A stretch of DNA of 64,000 nt from the NCBI GenBank assembly GCA_963746805.1, contig CAVVCQ010000001.1, forward strand, positions 1,116,001 to 1,180,000. The letters are read 5' to 3'. The position numbers and the translations under genes were made by a program. The DNA comes from DATHTC01 sp963746805. Lineage in GTDB: Bacteria > Actinomycetota > Thermoleophilia > Gaiellales > Gaiellaceae. Below, piece by piece: positions 25,456 through 33,297 of this stretch (its first letter is position 1; each line of letters begins with the position of its first letter). Below the pieces are notes generated by a model that ran no database searches, was not told where the DNA came from, and saw only the letters and a program-made list of their open reading frames with translations.

Positions 25456-27305
25456 GCGCGGCCGGCCTTGTGCAGCTGCGCGTAGATCGACCGCGCCGTC
25501 TTCGCGGGCACGCCGGGCACGCCCTCGAGCTCCTCCGGCGTGGCCGCGAGCACGCCCTCGACCGACCCGAAGTGCGCAATCAGCGCCCGCCGCCGTGCCG
25601 GGCCGACGCCCTGGAGCGTGTCGAAGATCGACTCGAAGCCGCGCTTCTCGCGCCGCTGCCGGTGGAAGCCGACGGCGAAGCGGTGCGCCTCGTCGCGGAT
25701 CCGCTGCAGCAGCTGCAGGCCGGGCGAGCTGCGCTCGAGCCGGATGGGGTCGGACTGGCCGGGCACGAACACCTCCTCCTCCCGCTTCGCGAGCGCGATC
25801 ACCGCCACGCGCGAGAGGTCGTAGCGCTGCATCGCCTCCAGCGCCGCGGCGAGCTGCCCCTTCCCGCCGTCGATCACGACGAGGTTCGGCGGGGAGGCGA
25901 ACGACTCGTCGTACTCGTCGGCCGAGACGTCGCCGAGCCGCGCGAACCGCCGCGAGACGACCTCCCCCATCGAGGCGAAGTCGTCCTGGCCGTCGACGCC
26001 GCGCACCGCGAACTTGCGGTAGTGCGCCTTCTTCGGCACCGCGTCCTGGAAGACGACCATCGAGCCGACGACCTCCTCGCCCTGGATGTTCGAGATGTCG
26101 AAGCACTCGATCCGGAGCGGGAGGCTCTCGAGGTTGAGCACCTCGCGCAGCTCCTCGAGCGCCTCGACGCGGCGCTGGCGCTTCTGCTCCGCGGCCACCT
26201 GCTCGGAGGTCAGCGCGAGCCGCGCGTTCTCGGCCGCGAGCTCCTGCAGGCGCCGCTTTTCGCCGCGCTCGGCCACCCGCACCTCGACGCGCGAGCCGCG
26301 CCGCGCCGAGAGGAACTCCTCGAGCGCCGAGACGTCGCCCGCGTCCCGCGGCACGACCAGCTGCGGCGGCACGCTCGGCGCCGAGCCGTAGTACTCGACG
26401 CAGAACGCCTCGAGCACCGTCGTCAGGTCCTGCCCGGCCACGTTCTCGAGGTGGAAGCTGTGCCGGTCGACGAGCTTGCCGCCGCGGAGCGGGAAGATCT
26501 GCACCGCCGCCCGGTCGCCCTCGGCGGCGATCCCGATCACGTCGACCGTGCCGACCGAGCGCCGGTCGGCCGCCTGCCGCTCGGCGAGGTGCTGCACCGA
26601 CTTGAGCCGGTTCCGGTAGCGCGCCGCCTCCTCGAAGCGCTCCTCGCGGGCGGCCCCGCGCATCCGGTCCTCGAGCTCGGCCAGGATCGGCGCAGACTCG
26701 CCCGAGAGGAACTCGACGACGCCGTCGATGATCGCCCGGTAGTCCTCCTTCGACACGTACCCGACGCACGGGGCCCGGCAGCGCTCGATGTGGTAGTCGA
26801 GGCACGGGATCCCGGAGTGCCGACCGGGCTTCGGCCCCTCGCACGGCCGGAACTGGAAGACGCGGTTGAGGACGTCGAGCGTCTCGCGCACCTTCTTCGC
26901 GTTCGCGTACGGGCCGAAGTACCAGACGCCGCGCCGGTGCCGCTCGCGGGTGAACATGACGCGCGGGTAGTCGTCCTCGACCGTGACGGCGATGTACGGG
27001 AACGACTTGTCGTCGCGCAGCCGGATGTTGAACGGCGGCCGGTGGCGCTTCACGAGGTTCTGCTCGAGATGCAGCGCCTCGGCCTCGGTGCCGGTGACGA
27101 TCACCTCGACGTCCTCGACGCGTGCCGGCAGCTGCGCGATCTGGGCGCGCGTGTCGGGCGTCCGCTGGAAGTACGAGCGGACGCGCGGGCGCAGCGACTT
27201 CGCCTTCCCGACGTAGAGCACCTCGCCCTTCCCGTCGCGGAAGAGGTAGACGCCGGGCTTCGCCGGGAGGCCCTTCAACTGGCGCTCGACGTGGTCGGTG
27301 GCCAT
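25452..27305 (-). CDS. uvrC: UvrABC system protein C
   Basis: Nuclease subunit of nucleotide excision repair, making both incisions. GIY-YIG domain at the N-terminus (PGVYLFRDGKGEVLYVGKAK, residues 17-36), Cys-rich CLDYHIERCRAPCVGY, the UVR segment (APILAELEDRM, EEAARYRNRL), RNase H-like domain (ECFDISNIQGE, VVIDGGKGQL, DEAHRFAV) and C-terminal helix-hairpin-helix (LQGVGPARRRALIAHFG, GVPGVPAKTARSIY). 617 residues, full length. ATG 27305. In many Actinobacteria rapZ-yvcK-whiA-gap follow uvrC; here other genes intervene. Confidence 0.95.
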   Translation of the reverse strand: MATDHVERQLKGLPAKPGVYLFRDGKGEVLYVGKAKSLRPRVRSYFQRTPDTRAQIAQLPARVEDVEVIVTGTEAEALHLEQNLVKRHRPPFNIRLRDDKSFPYIAVTVEDDYPRVMFTRERHRRGVWYFGPYANAKKVRETLDVLNRVFQFRPCEGPKPGRHSGIPCLDYHIERCRAPCVGYVSKEDYRAIIDGVVEFLSGESAPILAELEDRMRGAAREERFEEAARYRNRLKSVQHLAERQAADRRSVGTVDVIGIAAEGDRAAVQIFPLRGGKLVDRHSFHLENVAGQDLTTVLEAFCVEYYGSAPSVPPQLVVPRDAGDVSALEEFLSARRGSRVEVRVAERGEKRRLQELAAENARLALTSEQVAAEQKRQRRVEALEELREVLNLESLPLRIECFDISNIQGEEVVGSMVVFQDAVPKKAHYRKFAVRGVDGQDDFASMGEVVSRRFARLGDVSADEYDESFASPPNLVVIDGGKGQLAAALEAMQRYDLSRVAVIALAKREEEVFVPGQSDPIRLERSSPGLQLLQRIRDEAHRFAVGFHRQRREKRGFESIFDTLQGVGPARRRALIAHFGSVEGVLAATPEELEGVPGVPAKTARSIYAQLHKAGRA

Positions 27306-27334
27306 GGCCGAGCCAGCGTAGCCGCCTAACGAAT

Positions 27335-27356
27335 CCCGAATACGGCCCGAATACGG
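27335..27356. repeat. tandem 11-base repeat upstream of uvrC
   Basis: CCCGAATACGG occurs twice in direct succession (27335-27345, 27346-27356) in the 69-base divergent region between uvrC and the secreted glycosidase-like gene. It may be a regulatory site; the element is not recognised. Confidence 0.5.
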
Positions 27357-27374
27357 GGGCGCTACCTTGGCGGC

Positions 27375-28793
27375 ATGAAGGGGGTCGTGCTCGCGCTCCT
27401 CGCGCTCGTTTTCGCCGCTCCTGCGGCGGCCGGAGGGCCGTCCCTCGTCGTCGGCGTCGCCGAGGACTCGCCCAAGCAGGCGACCGTCACGGCCGCGAAG
27501 GCCCGGGTGACCATGGCCCAGCTCGCGGGCGTGCGCCAGATCCGCGTGACCGCCCAGTGGCGGCCCGGCCTGACCGCGCCGCCCGACGGCGAGCTCGCCG
27601 CGCTCCGCAACGCCGCCGACGCGGGCCGCCTCGCCGGGATCCGGATCGTCGTCACGGTCTACCCGTTCGGCTCCAGCGTGACCCCGCTGACGCCGCAGGC
27701 GCGCGCGCAGTTCGCCTCGTTCACCGCCGCCGTCGTGCGCGCCGGCTTCTCCGAGGTGATCGTCGGCAACGAGCCGAACATCAACCGCTTCTGGATGCCG
27801 CAGTTCGCCGCCGACGGCTCGAACGCGGCCGCGACCGCGTTCCTCCCGTTGCTGGCCGAGGCGTACGACGCCGCCAAGCGCGCCGACCCGAAGGTGGTCG
27901 TCTGGGGCCTCGGCGTCTCGCCGCGCGGCTCCGACAACCCCGCTCTGGCCCGACACACGCACTCGCCGACAGGGTTCATCCGCGACCTCGGCACCGTCTA
28001 CCGTGCGAGCGGCCGGACGACGCCGATCATGGACGGGCTCGCGATCCACCCGTACGGCGACAACTCCAGCCAGGGGCCGAAGGACTCGGCGCACCCGAAC
28101 TCGACCACGATCGGGATCGCCGACTACCCGAAGCTCGTCCGCCTCCTCGGCGAAGCGTTCGACGGGACGCCGCAGCGCGGCACGTCGCTGCCGATCCTCT
28201 ACGACGAGTACGGCGTCGAGACGCAGATCGCGGCCGACCGCGCCTCCCTCTACGACGGCAACGAGCCGGACACGACGCGGCCGGTGGACGCCGCCACGCA
28301 GGCGCGCTTCTACCGCGAGGCGATCGAGATGACGTTCTGCCAGCCGACCGTCACGGGGATCTTCCTCTTCCATCTCGAGGACGAGAAGGCGCGCGCCGCC
28401 TGGCAGTCGGGGCTCTACGACGTCGCGGGGCGGCCGCGGCCGGCCGTCGAGACGGTCCGCGCGGCTGCCTCTGCCGTCCGCCGCGGCGTCGCCGCCCGCT
28501 GCAACCTCCAGCTGACGCCGCGCGTCGCATTGCGGCGGCTGCCCGATCCGACCGCCGTCGCCGTCCGCTTCTCGTCGAACCTCGACGCGAGCTACCGGGT
28601 GCGCCTCCTGCGGGAGAACGGCACCGTTGCCGGCTCGACCTCCGGCCGCATCGTCGGCGGGACGCAGAAGGTCGTCCGCCTGCGCCGCCCGAGCCTCCGC
28701 GCCGGGCTGTTCCGCTGGGAGGTCACGGCGCGCTCGGTCGCGAACCCCGCACCGGCGAAGCCGGTGCTCTCCAACCCGTTCCGCCTGACCTGA
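27375..28793 (+). CDS. secreted glycoside-hydrolase-like TIM-barrel protein
   Basis: 472-residue exported protein. Signal peptide VVLALLALVFAAPAAAGG; then a TIM-barrel domain with motifs typical of clan A glycosidases: VTVYPFG, VIVGNEPNINRFW (candidate acid/base Glu), GLAIHPYGDNS and LYDEYGVET (candidate nucleophile Glu). A beta-rich C-terminal domain of about 110 residues follows. It fits a cellulase/GH39-like glycosidase but the exact family and substrate are uncertain. Start ATG at 27375. The next gene (hemQ) begins 17 bases after its stop, on the same strand. Confidence 0.75.
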   Translation: MKGVVLALLALVFAAPAAAGGPSLVVGVAEDSPKQATVTAAKARVTMAQLAGVRQIRVTAQWRPGLTAPPDGELAALRNAADAGRLAGIRIVVTVYPFGSSVTPLTPQARAQFASFTAAVVRAGFSEVIVGNEPNINRFWMPQFAADGSNAAATAFLPLLAEAYDAAKRADPKVVVWGLGVSPRGSDNPALARHTHSPTGFIRDLGTVYRASGRTTPIMDGLAIHPYGDNSSQGPKDSAHPNSTTIGIADYPKLVRLLGEAFDGTPQRGTSLPILYDEYGVETQIAADRASLYDGNEPDTTRPVDAATQARFYREAIEMTFCQPTVTGIFLFHLEDEKARAAWQSGLYDVAGRPRPAVETVRAAASAVRRGVAARCNLQLTPRVALRRLPDPTAVAVRFSSNLDASYRVRLLRENGTVAGSTSGRIVGGTQKVVRLRRPSLRAGLFRWEVTARSVANPAPAKPVLSNPFRLT

Positions 28794-28810
28794 CGCGTAC
28801 GATTCGGCCC

Positions 28811-29506
28811 GTGGAGGGCCAGTACGTCGCGTACGCGTTCCATCGCGTCGACCCGGCGTGGCGACGCCTGCCCGTGGAGGAGCGGGCCGCGCACAAGGAC
28901 GCCTTCGCCGAGGTCGTCGAGGACTTCGCCGGACGGATGGACGGCCTCCGTGCGTACTCGGTCACGGGCGTCCGCCCGGACTCGGACTTCTTCCTCTGGA
29001 AGATCACCGAGCGCTACGAGGACCTCGGGGAGCTCGGCGCAGCGCTGAACGGGACGCCGCTCGCCGGCTGGCTCGAGACGCCGTACTCGTACCTCGCGAC
29101 GACGAAGGCCTCGCAGTACACCTCGGCGCGGCGCGCGCGGAAGGTCGTGCCGCAGGGCTCGCCGTACCTCGTCGTCTACCCGTTCGTGAAGGTGCGGCCG
29201 TGGTACGCGCTCTCGGTCGAGGACCGGCAGCGGGCGATGGACGAGCACATCCGCATCGGCCGCGAGGAGTTCCCCGGGATCAAGAACCACACGAGCTACT
29301 CCTTCGGGATCGACGACCAGGAGTTCATGACCGCGTTCGAGTGCGAGGAGCCCGCCGACTTCATGCACCTGATGCTCAGGCTCCGCGACAGCGAGGCCTC
29401 GGCCTACACCGAGCGCGACACGCCGATCTTCGTGGGGCAGCTCGCGGAGATCAGGGCGTGCCTCGACGCGCTCGACGGCGCGTCGGCCCGAGTGTCGGCC
29501 TCGTAG
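28811..29506 (+). CDS. hemQ: coproheme decarboxylase HemQ / chlorite-dismutase-like
   Basis: Last enzyme of the coproporphyrin-dependent haem pathway of Gram-positives: decarboxylates coproheme to haem b. 231 residues with the family blocks VKVRPWYALSVEDRQRAMDEH, IGREEFPGIKNHTSYSFGID (candidate proximal His160), EFMTAFECEEPADFMHLMLRLRD and SAYTERDTPIFVG. GTG 28811 is the best start; upstream sequence in frame is antisense or shadow. True chlorite dismutase is unlikely because HemQ is the usual actinobacterial member. No other haem genes are nearby. Confidence 0.88.
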   Translation: MEGQYVAYAFHRVDPAWRRLPVEERAAHKDAFAEVVEDFAGRMDGLRAYSVTGVRPDSDFFLWKITERYEDLGELGAALNGTPLAGWLETPYSYLATTKASQYTSARRARKVVPQGSPYLVVYPFVKVRPWYALSVEDRQRAMDEHIRIGREEFPGIKNHTSYSFGIDDQEFMTAFECEEPADFMHLMLRLRDSEASAYTERDTPIFVGQLAEIRACLDALDGASARVSAS

Positions 29507-29524
29507 CCCGGCTCGACCCGCGCA

Positions 29525-29540
29525 TGTGACGCGCGTCACA
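29525..29540. promoter_or_regulatory. CRP-type palindrome upstream of the Imm26-like gene
   Basis: TGTGACGCGCGTCACA is a perfect 16-base palindrome that matches the CRP/FNR-superfamily consensus TGTGA-N6-TCACA exactly. It lies 18 bases after the hemQ stop and 56 bases before the next ATG. It could also fold as a 6-base hairpin, but no T tract follows. Confidence 0.6.
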
Positions 29541-29596
29541 CGCGTCGCGTCGCGCCCGAGATAGACGTGCCGGAAACCGAGTCGTAGCGTTGAGTG

Positions 29597-29986
29597 ATGC
29601 CGCTGTCGGAGATCCCCGTGACGCCGAGTCGGACTCGCCGGGTGGCGCGGCAGCGGTACGCGCCCGGCGACTGGTTCGCCGTGCCGCTCGCCGAGCGCGC
29701 GGTCGCGATCGCGCGGATCGCCCGGCACCACCGCGGGACCGTCTACGCGTACGTGTTCGCGCCGCTCCGTGCGGAGGTACCGGCGCTCGCGGACGTCGAG
29801 CACCATCGCCCGGGCGACGCGGCGACGCACATCGTCGTCTCGCACGTCGCCCTGCGCGACGGCGCCTGGCCGGTCATCGGCTGCGGTACGTTCGACCCTG
29901 CCGAGTGGCCCGAGCGAGGCATCGGCGACCGCGTCCTCGGGACTGCCGCGGCCGAAACCTCGTTGCGCCGCCTCTTCGGTCTCTAG
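29597..29986 (+). CDS. immunity 26/phosphotriesterase-HocA-like domain protein
   Basis: 129-residue protein resembling the Imm26 family, a group first described as candidate immunity proteins to contact or polymorphic toxins. The core RYAPGDWFAVPLAERAVAIARI and GTVYAYVFAPL, then the late block DGAWPVIGCGTFDPAEWP, match the usual pattern. No toxin gene is adjacent, and Imm26-like proteins are common outside toxin loci, so an immunity role is only an inference. ATG 29597 or GTG 29594 could be the start. Preceded by a CRP-type palindrome. Confidence 0.6.
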   Translation: MPLSEIPVTPSRTRRVARQRYAPGDWFAVPLAERAVAIARIARHHRGTVYAYVFAPLRAEVPALADVEHHRPGDAATHIVVSHVALRDGAWPVIGCGTFDPAEWPERGIGDRVLGTAAAETSLRRLFGL

Positions 29987-29992
29987 TCGCTC

Positions 29993-30373
29993 TCACATCC
30001 CGTAGCTGCGCTGGTCGCGCCAGGTGCGGAACATCGCGTACCCGCAGATCCCGAGCGTGAGCAGGAACGCGACCGCCCCGAGGCCGCTCGCCCCGAACCA
30101 GAAGAACACGCCCAGGTCGACGACGATCACGAGCACCGACCCGTAGAAGACCCAGCGCGCACGGCTCCCCCAGGTGTCGATCTCCCAGCGCATCCGGTCG
30201 CGCCAGAGCAGGTAGAGGACGATCGCGATCGCGATGAAGAACGCGATCCGCAGGATGAGGGCGAGCGCGTTCAGCGTCGCCTGCAGCTGGAGCACGACGA
30301 CCACGAGCGCGATCAGGCCGACGATCAGCAGGCCGCGCACGGTCGGGTTCATCCGCGAGAAGAAGCCCCTCAT
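29993..30373 (-). CDS. four-span membrane protein of unknown function
   Basis: 126 residues with about four hydrophobic spans (LLIVGLIALVVVVLQL, ALALILRIAFFIAIAIVLYL, WVFYGSVLVIVVDLGVFFWF, LGAVAFLLTLGICGYAMF), with a central basic/acidic loop (WRDRMRWEIDTWGSRARW). No family recognised. Its ATG overlaps the stop of the upstream membrane gene (ATGA), so the two are co-translated and may form a complex. Confidence 0.7.
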   Translation of the reverse strand: MRGFFSRMNPTVRGLLIVGLIALVVVVLQLQATLNALALILRIAFFIAIAIVLYLLWRDRMRWEIDTWGSRARWVFYGSVLVIVVDLGVFFWFGASGLGAVAFLLTLGICGYAMFRTWRDQRSYGM

Positions 30374-30729
30374 GCGCCGCCCGTCGTCCAGGCCCTGATC
30401 CCGAGCGCGGCGGCCAGGAGCGTCGCCACCGTGAACCAGAGCAGCCGCGCGCGCGGCTCGCGCGGGGCGTACATCCAGGGGCTCAACACCGCGGCGAGCG
30501 CGAGCGTCCCGTACACGTAGTGGAGGTCGTCCGGCGCGCGCCGGTCGTCGCCGAGGAGCAGCAGCCCGACCGCGACCTGCGCGACGAGCAGCGTCTGCGC
30601 GAGCGCGAGCAGCTGCCGCGAGAGGGCGCCCGGATCGCGGCGCCGGGCGTACACGACGACGCCCGCGATGCCTGCGGCCCCGCAGACCGCGACGAGCGAG
30701 TACGCGAGCACGCGGTGCGCATCTAGCAT
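30370..30729 (-). CDS. four-span membrane protein of unknown function
   Basis: 119-residue membrane protein. Spans include RVLAYSLVAVCGAAGIAGVV, LALAQTLLVAQVAVGLLLLG, YVYGTLALAAVLSPWMYAP and LLWFTVATLLAAALGI. The His residues near the N-terminus (MLDAHRVL) and in DDLHYVYG could in principle bind haem or metal, but no known cytochrome motif is complete. First gene of a two-gene operon with 29993-30373; divergent from bcp. Confidence 0.7.
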   Translation of the reverse strand: MLDAHRVLAYSLVAVCGAAGIAGVVVYARRRDPGALSRQLLALAQTLLVAQVAVGLLLLGDDRRAPDDLHYVYGTLALAAVLSPWMYAPREPRARLLWFTVATLLAAALGIRAWTTGGA

Positions 30730-30759
30730 CGTCGCCGCACCCTACCGAGTGAGGTTCAC

Positions 30760-31218
30760 GTGATCGAAGCGGGCACCCCGGCCCCCGAGTTCGAGCTCAA
30801 CTCCGACGACGGCTCCACCGTGACGCTCGCCGGCCTGCGCGGTCGCCGCGTCGTCCTCTACTTCTATCCCAAGGACGACACGCCGGGCTGTACCGCGCAG
30901 GCATGCGGGATCCGCGACCAGTGGCAGGACTTCCGCGGCGTCGACGCGGTCGTGCTCGGGGTCAGCCCCGACGACGAGGCCTCACACCGGCGGTTCAAGG
31001 AGAAGTACGGGCTCCCGTTCACACTCCTCGCCGACGAGGACCACGCCGTGGCCGAGCGCTACGGCGTCTGGGGCGAGCGCACCATGTACGGCAGGACCTA
31101 CATGGGCATCAAGCGCTCGACGTTCGTGATCGACGAGGACGGGACCGTGCTCTCGGCGATGTACGGCGTGAAGCCGGACACGCACGCGGAGCGCGTGCTC
31201 GCGGCGCTCGCCGGCTAG
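30760..31218 (+). CDS. bcp: thioredoxin-dependent peroxiredoxin (Bcp/PrxQ)
   Basis: Reduces hydrogen peroxide and organic peroxides using thioredoxin. The motif YPKDDTPGCTAQACGIRD contains the peroxidatic Cys44 and the resolving Cys49 spaced five apart, the PrxQ arrangement. LGVSPDDEASHRRFKEKYGL and KRSTFVIDEDGTV complete the fold. 152 residues, full length. GTG 30760. Single gene between divergent and converging membrane proteins. Confidence 0.93.
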   Translation: MIEAGTPAPEFELNSDDGSTVTLAGLRGRRVVLYFYPKDDTPGCTAQACGIRDQWQDFRGVDAVVLGVSPDDEASHRRFKEKYGLPFTLLADEDHAVAERYGVWGERTMYGRTYMGIKRSTFVIDEDGTVLSAMYGVKPDTHAERVLAALAG

Positions 31219-31225
31219 GCGCGTA

Positions 31226-31381
31226 TCAGTAGTAGTGGCGCCGGCCGCCGACCATGCGTCCGGTGGCGCCGAGCAGGTAGAGCACCAAACCGACCACGAT
31301 CAGGATGATCCCGATCGTCCAGAGGATGCCGGCCCCGAGGATCAGGCCGAGGATGAGGCAGATCAAACCGAGCACGATCAT
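31226..31381 (-). CDS. DUF6131-like small membrane protein
   Basis: 51-residue two-span protein: MIVLGLICLILGLILGAGIL, then WTIGIILIVVGLVLYLLGAT, ending GRMVGGRRHYY. This matches the short actinobacterial DUF6131 family, including its terminal GRRHxY tail. Function unknown. An upstream start at 31438 would add a soluble leader not seen in the family. It converges on bcp with a seven-base gap. Confidence 0.7.
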   Translation of the reverse strand: MIVLGLICLILGLILGAGILWTIGIILIVVGLVLYLLGATGRMVGGRRHYY

Positions 31382-31460
31382 CGCGCCGAACCTCCGTGGT
31401 GGTTGACGGCTGCTCTTTCCCACGCGCCCCGAATCCAACCGCGATGCGTACGATCGCGGC

Positions 31461-31766
31461 GTGTCGAACAGCCGGCTCGTCTACTCCACCGACGGCGGCG
31501 ACCGGCGCCGCGACGAGCCCGCGCGCCCCGAGCCCAGCGACGCCGGCGACGGCATCGTCCGCGTTACCCGCGAGCAGGGCGGACGCGGCAAGGTCGTGAC
31601 TGTGGTGCGCGGCCTCCCGCCCGGCGAGCTGAAGGCGGTCGCGAGCGAGCTGAAGCGGCTCTGCGGCTCGGGCGGGTCCGTGAAGAACGGCGCGGTCGAG
31701 CTCCAGGGCGACCATCGCGAGAAGGTGGCGGCGCACCTCGAGACGCGCGGCCTGCAGATCCGCTAG
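31461..31766 (+). CDS. SUI1/eIF1-like translation factor (YciH family)
   Basis: 101-residue protein with the SUI1 fold: GIVRVTREQGGRGKVVTVVRGLP, LKAVASELKRLCGSGGSVK and GAVELQGDHREKVAAHLETRG. Bacterial members act like eukaryotic eIF1 in vitro by influencing start-codon selection; their physiological role is not settled. GTG 31461. Its end overlaps the converging aldo/keto reductase stop. Confidence 0.9.
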   Translation: MSNSRLVYSTDGGDRRRDEPARPEPSDAGDGIVRVTREQGGRGKVVTVVRGLPPGELKAVASELKRLCGSGGSVKNGAVELQGDHREKVAAHLETRGLQIR

Positions 31767-32788
31767 CGGCTGCTCGACTCGGCCCAGAGGTCGACGCCGC
31801 TGTCCACCGCCAGGCGGTCGATCTCCCCCAGCTCGTCGGGCGTGAGCGGCGGCCCGTCGAGCGCCGCGACGTTCGCCTCGAGCTGCTGCACGCTGCTCGC
31901 CCCGATCAGCGCCGACGTCACCCGCGCGTCCCGCAGGATCCACCGCAGCGCGAGCTGAGCGAGGCTCTGCCCGCGGCGACGGGCGACCTCGTTCATCGCC
32001 CGCAGGCGGCCGCGAAGGTCATCCGTGAGCAGGCCGGCATCGAGGGTTCCGGGCCGGCTCGCGCGCGATCCTTCCGGGATCCCGTCGAGGTACTTGTCCG
32101 TCAGCAGCCCCTGCGCGAGCGGCGCGAACGCGATGCAGCCGACGCCCAGCTCCTCCAGCGCGTCGAGCAGGTCGGGCTCGATCCACCGGTTCAGCATCGA
32201 GTACGAGGGCTGGTGCAGGACGAACGGCGTCCCGAGCTCACGAAGGATCGCGGCCGCCTCGCGCGTCCGGTCGGCAGAGTACGACGAGATCCCGACGTAC
32301 AGGGCCTTGCCCTGACGGACGGCCGTGTCGAGCGCGCCCATCGTCTCCTCGAGCGGCGTCTCCGGGTCGTGGCGGTGCGAGTAGAAGACGTCGACGTACT
32401 CGAGCCCCATCCGCCGCAGCGACTGGTCGAGCGACGCGAGGAGGTACTTGCGGGACCCCCACTCGCCGTACGGGCCCGGCCACATGTCGTAGCCGGCCTT
32501 CGTCGAGATCACGAGCTCGTCGCGGTACGGCCCGAGGTCGTCCTGCAGGAGGCGCCCGAACGTCTCCTCCGCCGAGCCGTACGGCGGCCCGTAGTTGTTG
32601 GCCAGGTCGAAGTGGGTTACGCCGAGGTCGAACGCCCGGCGGACGATCGCGCGGCTCCGCTCGAGCGGCGCATCCTCGCCGAAGTTCTGCCAGAGCCCGA
32701 GCGAGATCGCCGGCAGCTTCAGCCCGCTGCGGCCGCAGCGGCGGTACTCGATCAGCTCATAGCGGTCGGAGGCGGGCTCGTACGCCAT
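31763..32788 (-). CDS. aldo/keto reductase, YghZ-like
   Basis: NADPH-dependent reductase of the AKR fold, closest in pattern to L-glyceraldehyde-3-phosphate reductase YghZ. Catalytic Asp/Tyr in THFDLANNYGPPYG, Lys in VISTKAGYDMWPGPYG, His in YSHRHDPETPLEETM, and the cofactor-binding VTSALIGASSVQQLEANV near the C-terminus. 341 residues, full length. Physiological substrate uncertain: methylglyoxal or glyceraldehyde phosphate are plausible. The 260 bases upstream, to 33048, contain the csbD promoter region and no other gene. Confidence 0.9.
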   Translation of the reverse strand: MAYEPASDRYELIEYRRCGRSGLKLPAISLGLWQNFGEDAPLERSRAIVRRAFDLGVTHFDLANNYGPPYGSAEETFGRLLQDDLGPYRDELVISTKAGYDMWPGPYGEWGSRKYLLASLDQSLRRMGLEYVDVFYSHRHDPETPLEETMGALDTAVRQGKALYVGISSYSADRTREAAAILRELGTPFVLHQPSYSMLNRWIEPDLLDALEELGVGCIAFAPLAQGLLTDKYLDGIPEGSRASRPGTLDAGLLTDDLRGRLRAMNEVARRRGQSLAQLALRWILRDARVTSALIGASSVQQLEANVAALDGPPLTPDELGEIDRLAVDSGVDLWAESSSR

Positions 32789-32864
32789 GCGGGCGTTCTA
32801 CCGCATCGCGCGAATCCGTGAAGGAAGTGTTCGGATCGTCCGCGGCCCGGCATCAAGGCGTCGC

Positions 32865-32890
32865 GTTTGGGGCACATGATCTGTGGGTTT
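32865..32890 (+). promoter_or_regulatory. general-stress (SigB/SigF-type) promoter candidate for csbD
   Basis: GTTTGG (32865-32870), 14-base spacer, GGGTTT (32885-32890), close to the GTTT-N-GGGTAT pattern of SigB/SigF promoters. CsbD is a classic sigma-B target in Bacillus. It lies about 158 bases before the csbD ATG, so the leader would be long. Confidence 0.45.
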
Positions 32891-33048
32891 CGGGGCCGAG
32901 GTCCAGCGGTCATGCGGCACCGATTCGACCCGAGCTCCCAGGGGAGAGTGAGCTCGCCCCGGAACCCGCATCCCGAGCCCGGCCTCGCCCGTTCAAGTCG
33001 GTGGCAGGCATCCCCCGCAACCGACCACGACGACGAACGGAGGCTCAC

Positions 33049-33210
33049 ATGGGCGACAAGACGGACAAGGCCCGCGGCAAGGCCAAGGAGGTCGCCGGTC
33101 GCGCCACCGGCGACGAAGCCCTCGCGCGGCAGGGCCGCAACGAGCAGGCCAAGGGGAATCTCAAGAAGAGCGCCGAGCAGGCAAAGGAGGCCGTCGAGAA
33201 GACGGTTTGA
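33049..33210 (+). CDS. CsbD family stress protein
   Basis: 53-residue hydrophilic protein: MGDKTDKARGKAKEVAGRAT, then GDEALARQGRNEQAKGNLKK, the hallmark CsbD sequence, rich in Lys, Glu, Ala and Gln. Members are general-stress proteins, probably disordered or helical, with no known enzymatic activity. GGAGG five bases upstream fixes the ATG. Monocistronic, with a candidate sigma-B-type promoter and a strong terminator. Confidence 0.9.
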   Translation: MGDKTDKARGKAKEVAGRATGDEALARQGRNEQAKGNLKKSAEQAKEAVEKTV

Positions 33211-33222
33211 CCGACGTCGTGC

Positions 33223-33249
33223 GGGCCGGCCCGGTCAGCGGGCCGGCCC
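33223..33249 (+). terminator. GC-rich hairpin after csbD
   Basis: GGGCCGGCCC (33223-33232), loop GGTCAGC, GGGCCGGCCC (33240-33249). Each arm is itself palindromic. Located 13 bases after the csbD stop, without a clear T tract. Confidence 0.65.
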
Positions 33250-33297
33250 CCCAGCGCGGGAGTCCTGACGCACGACGGTTGTACGCTTGACCTCGAG

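Noticed and set aside
29597..29986. A toxin-immunity locus around the Imm26-like gene
   Set aside because: The neighbours are HemQ and two small membrane proteins; no polymorphic toxin, secretion-linked domain or repeat array is present.
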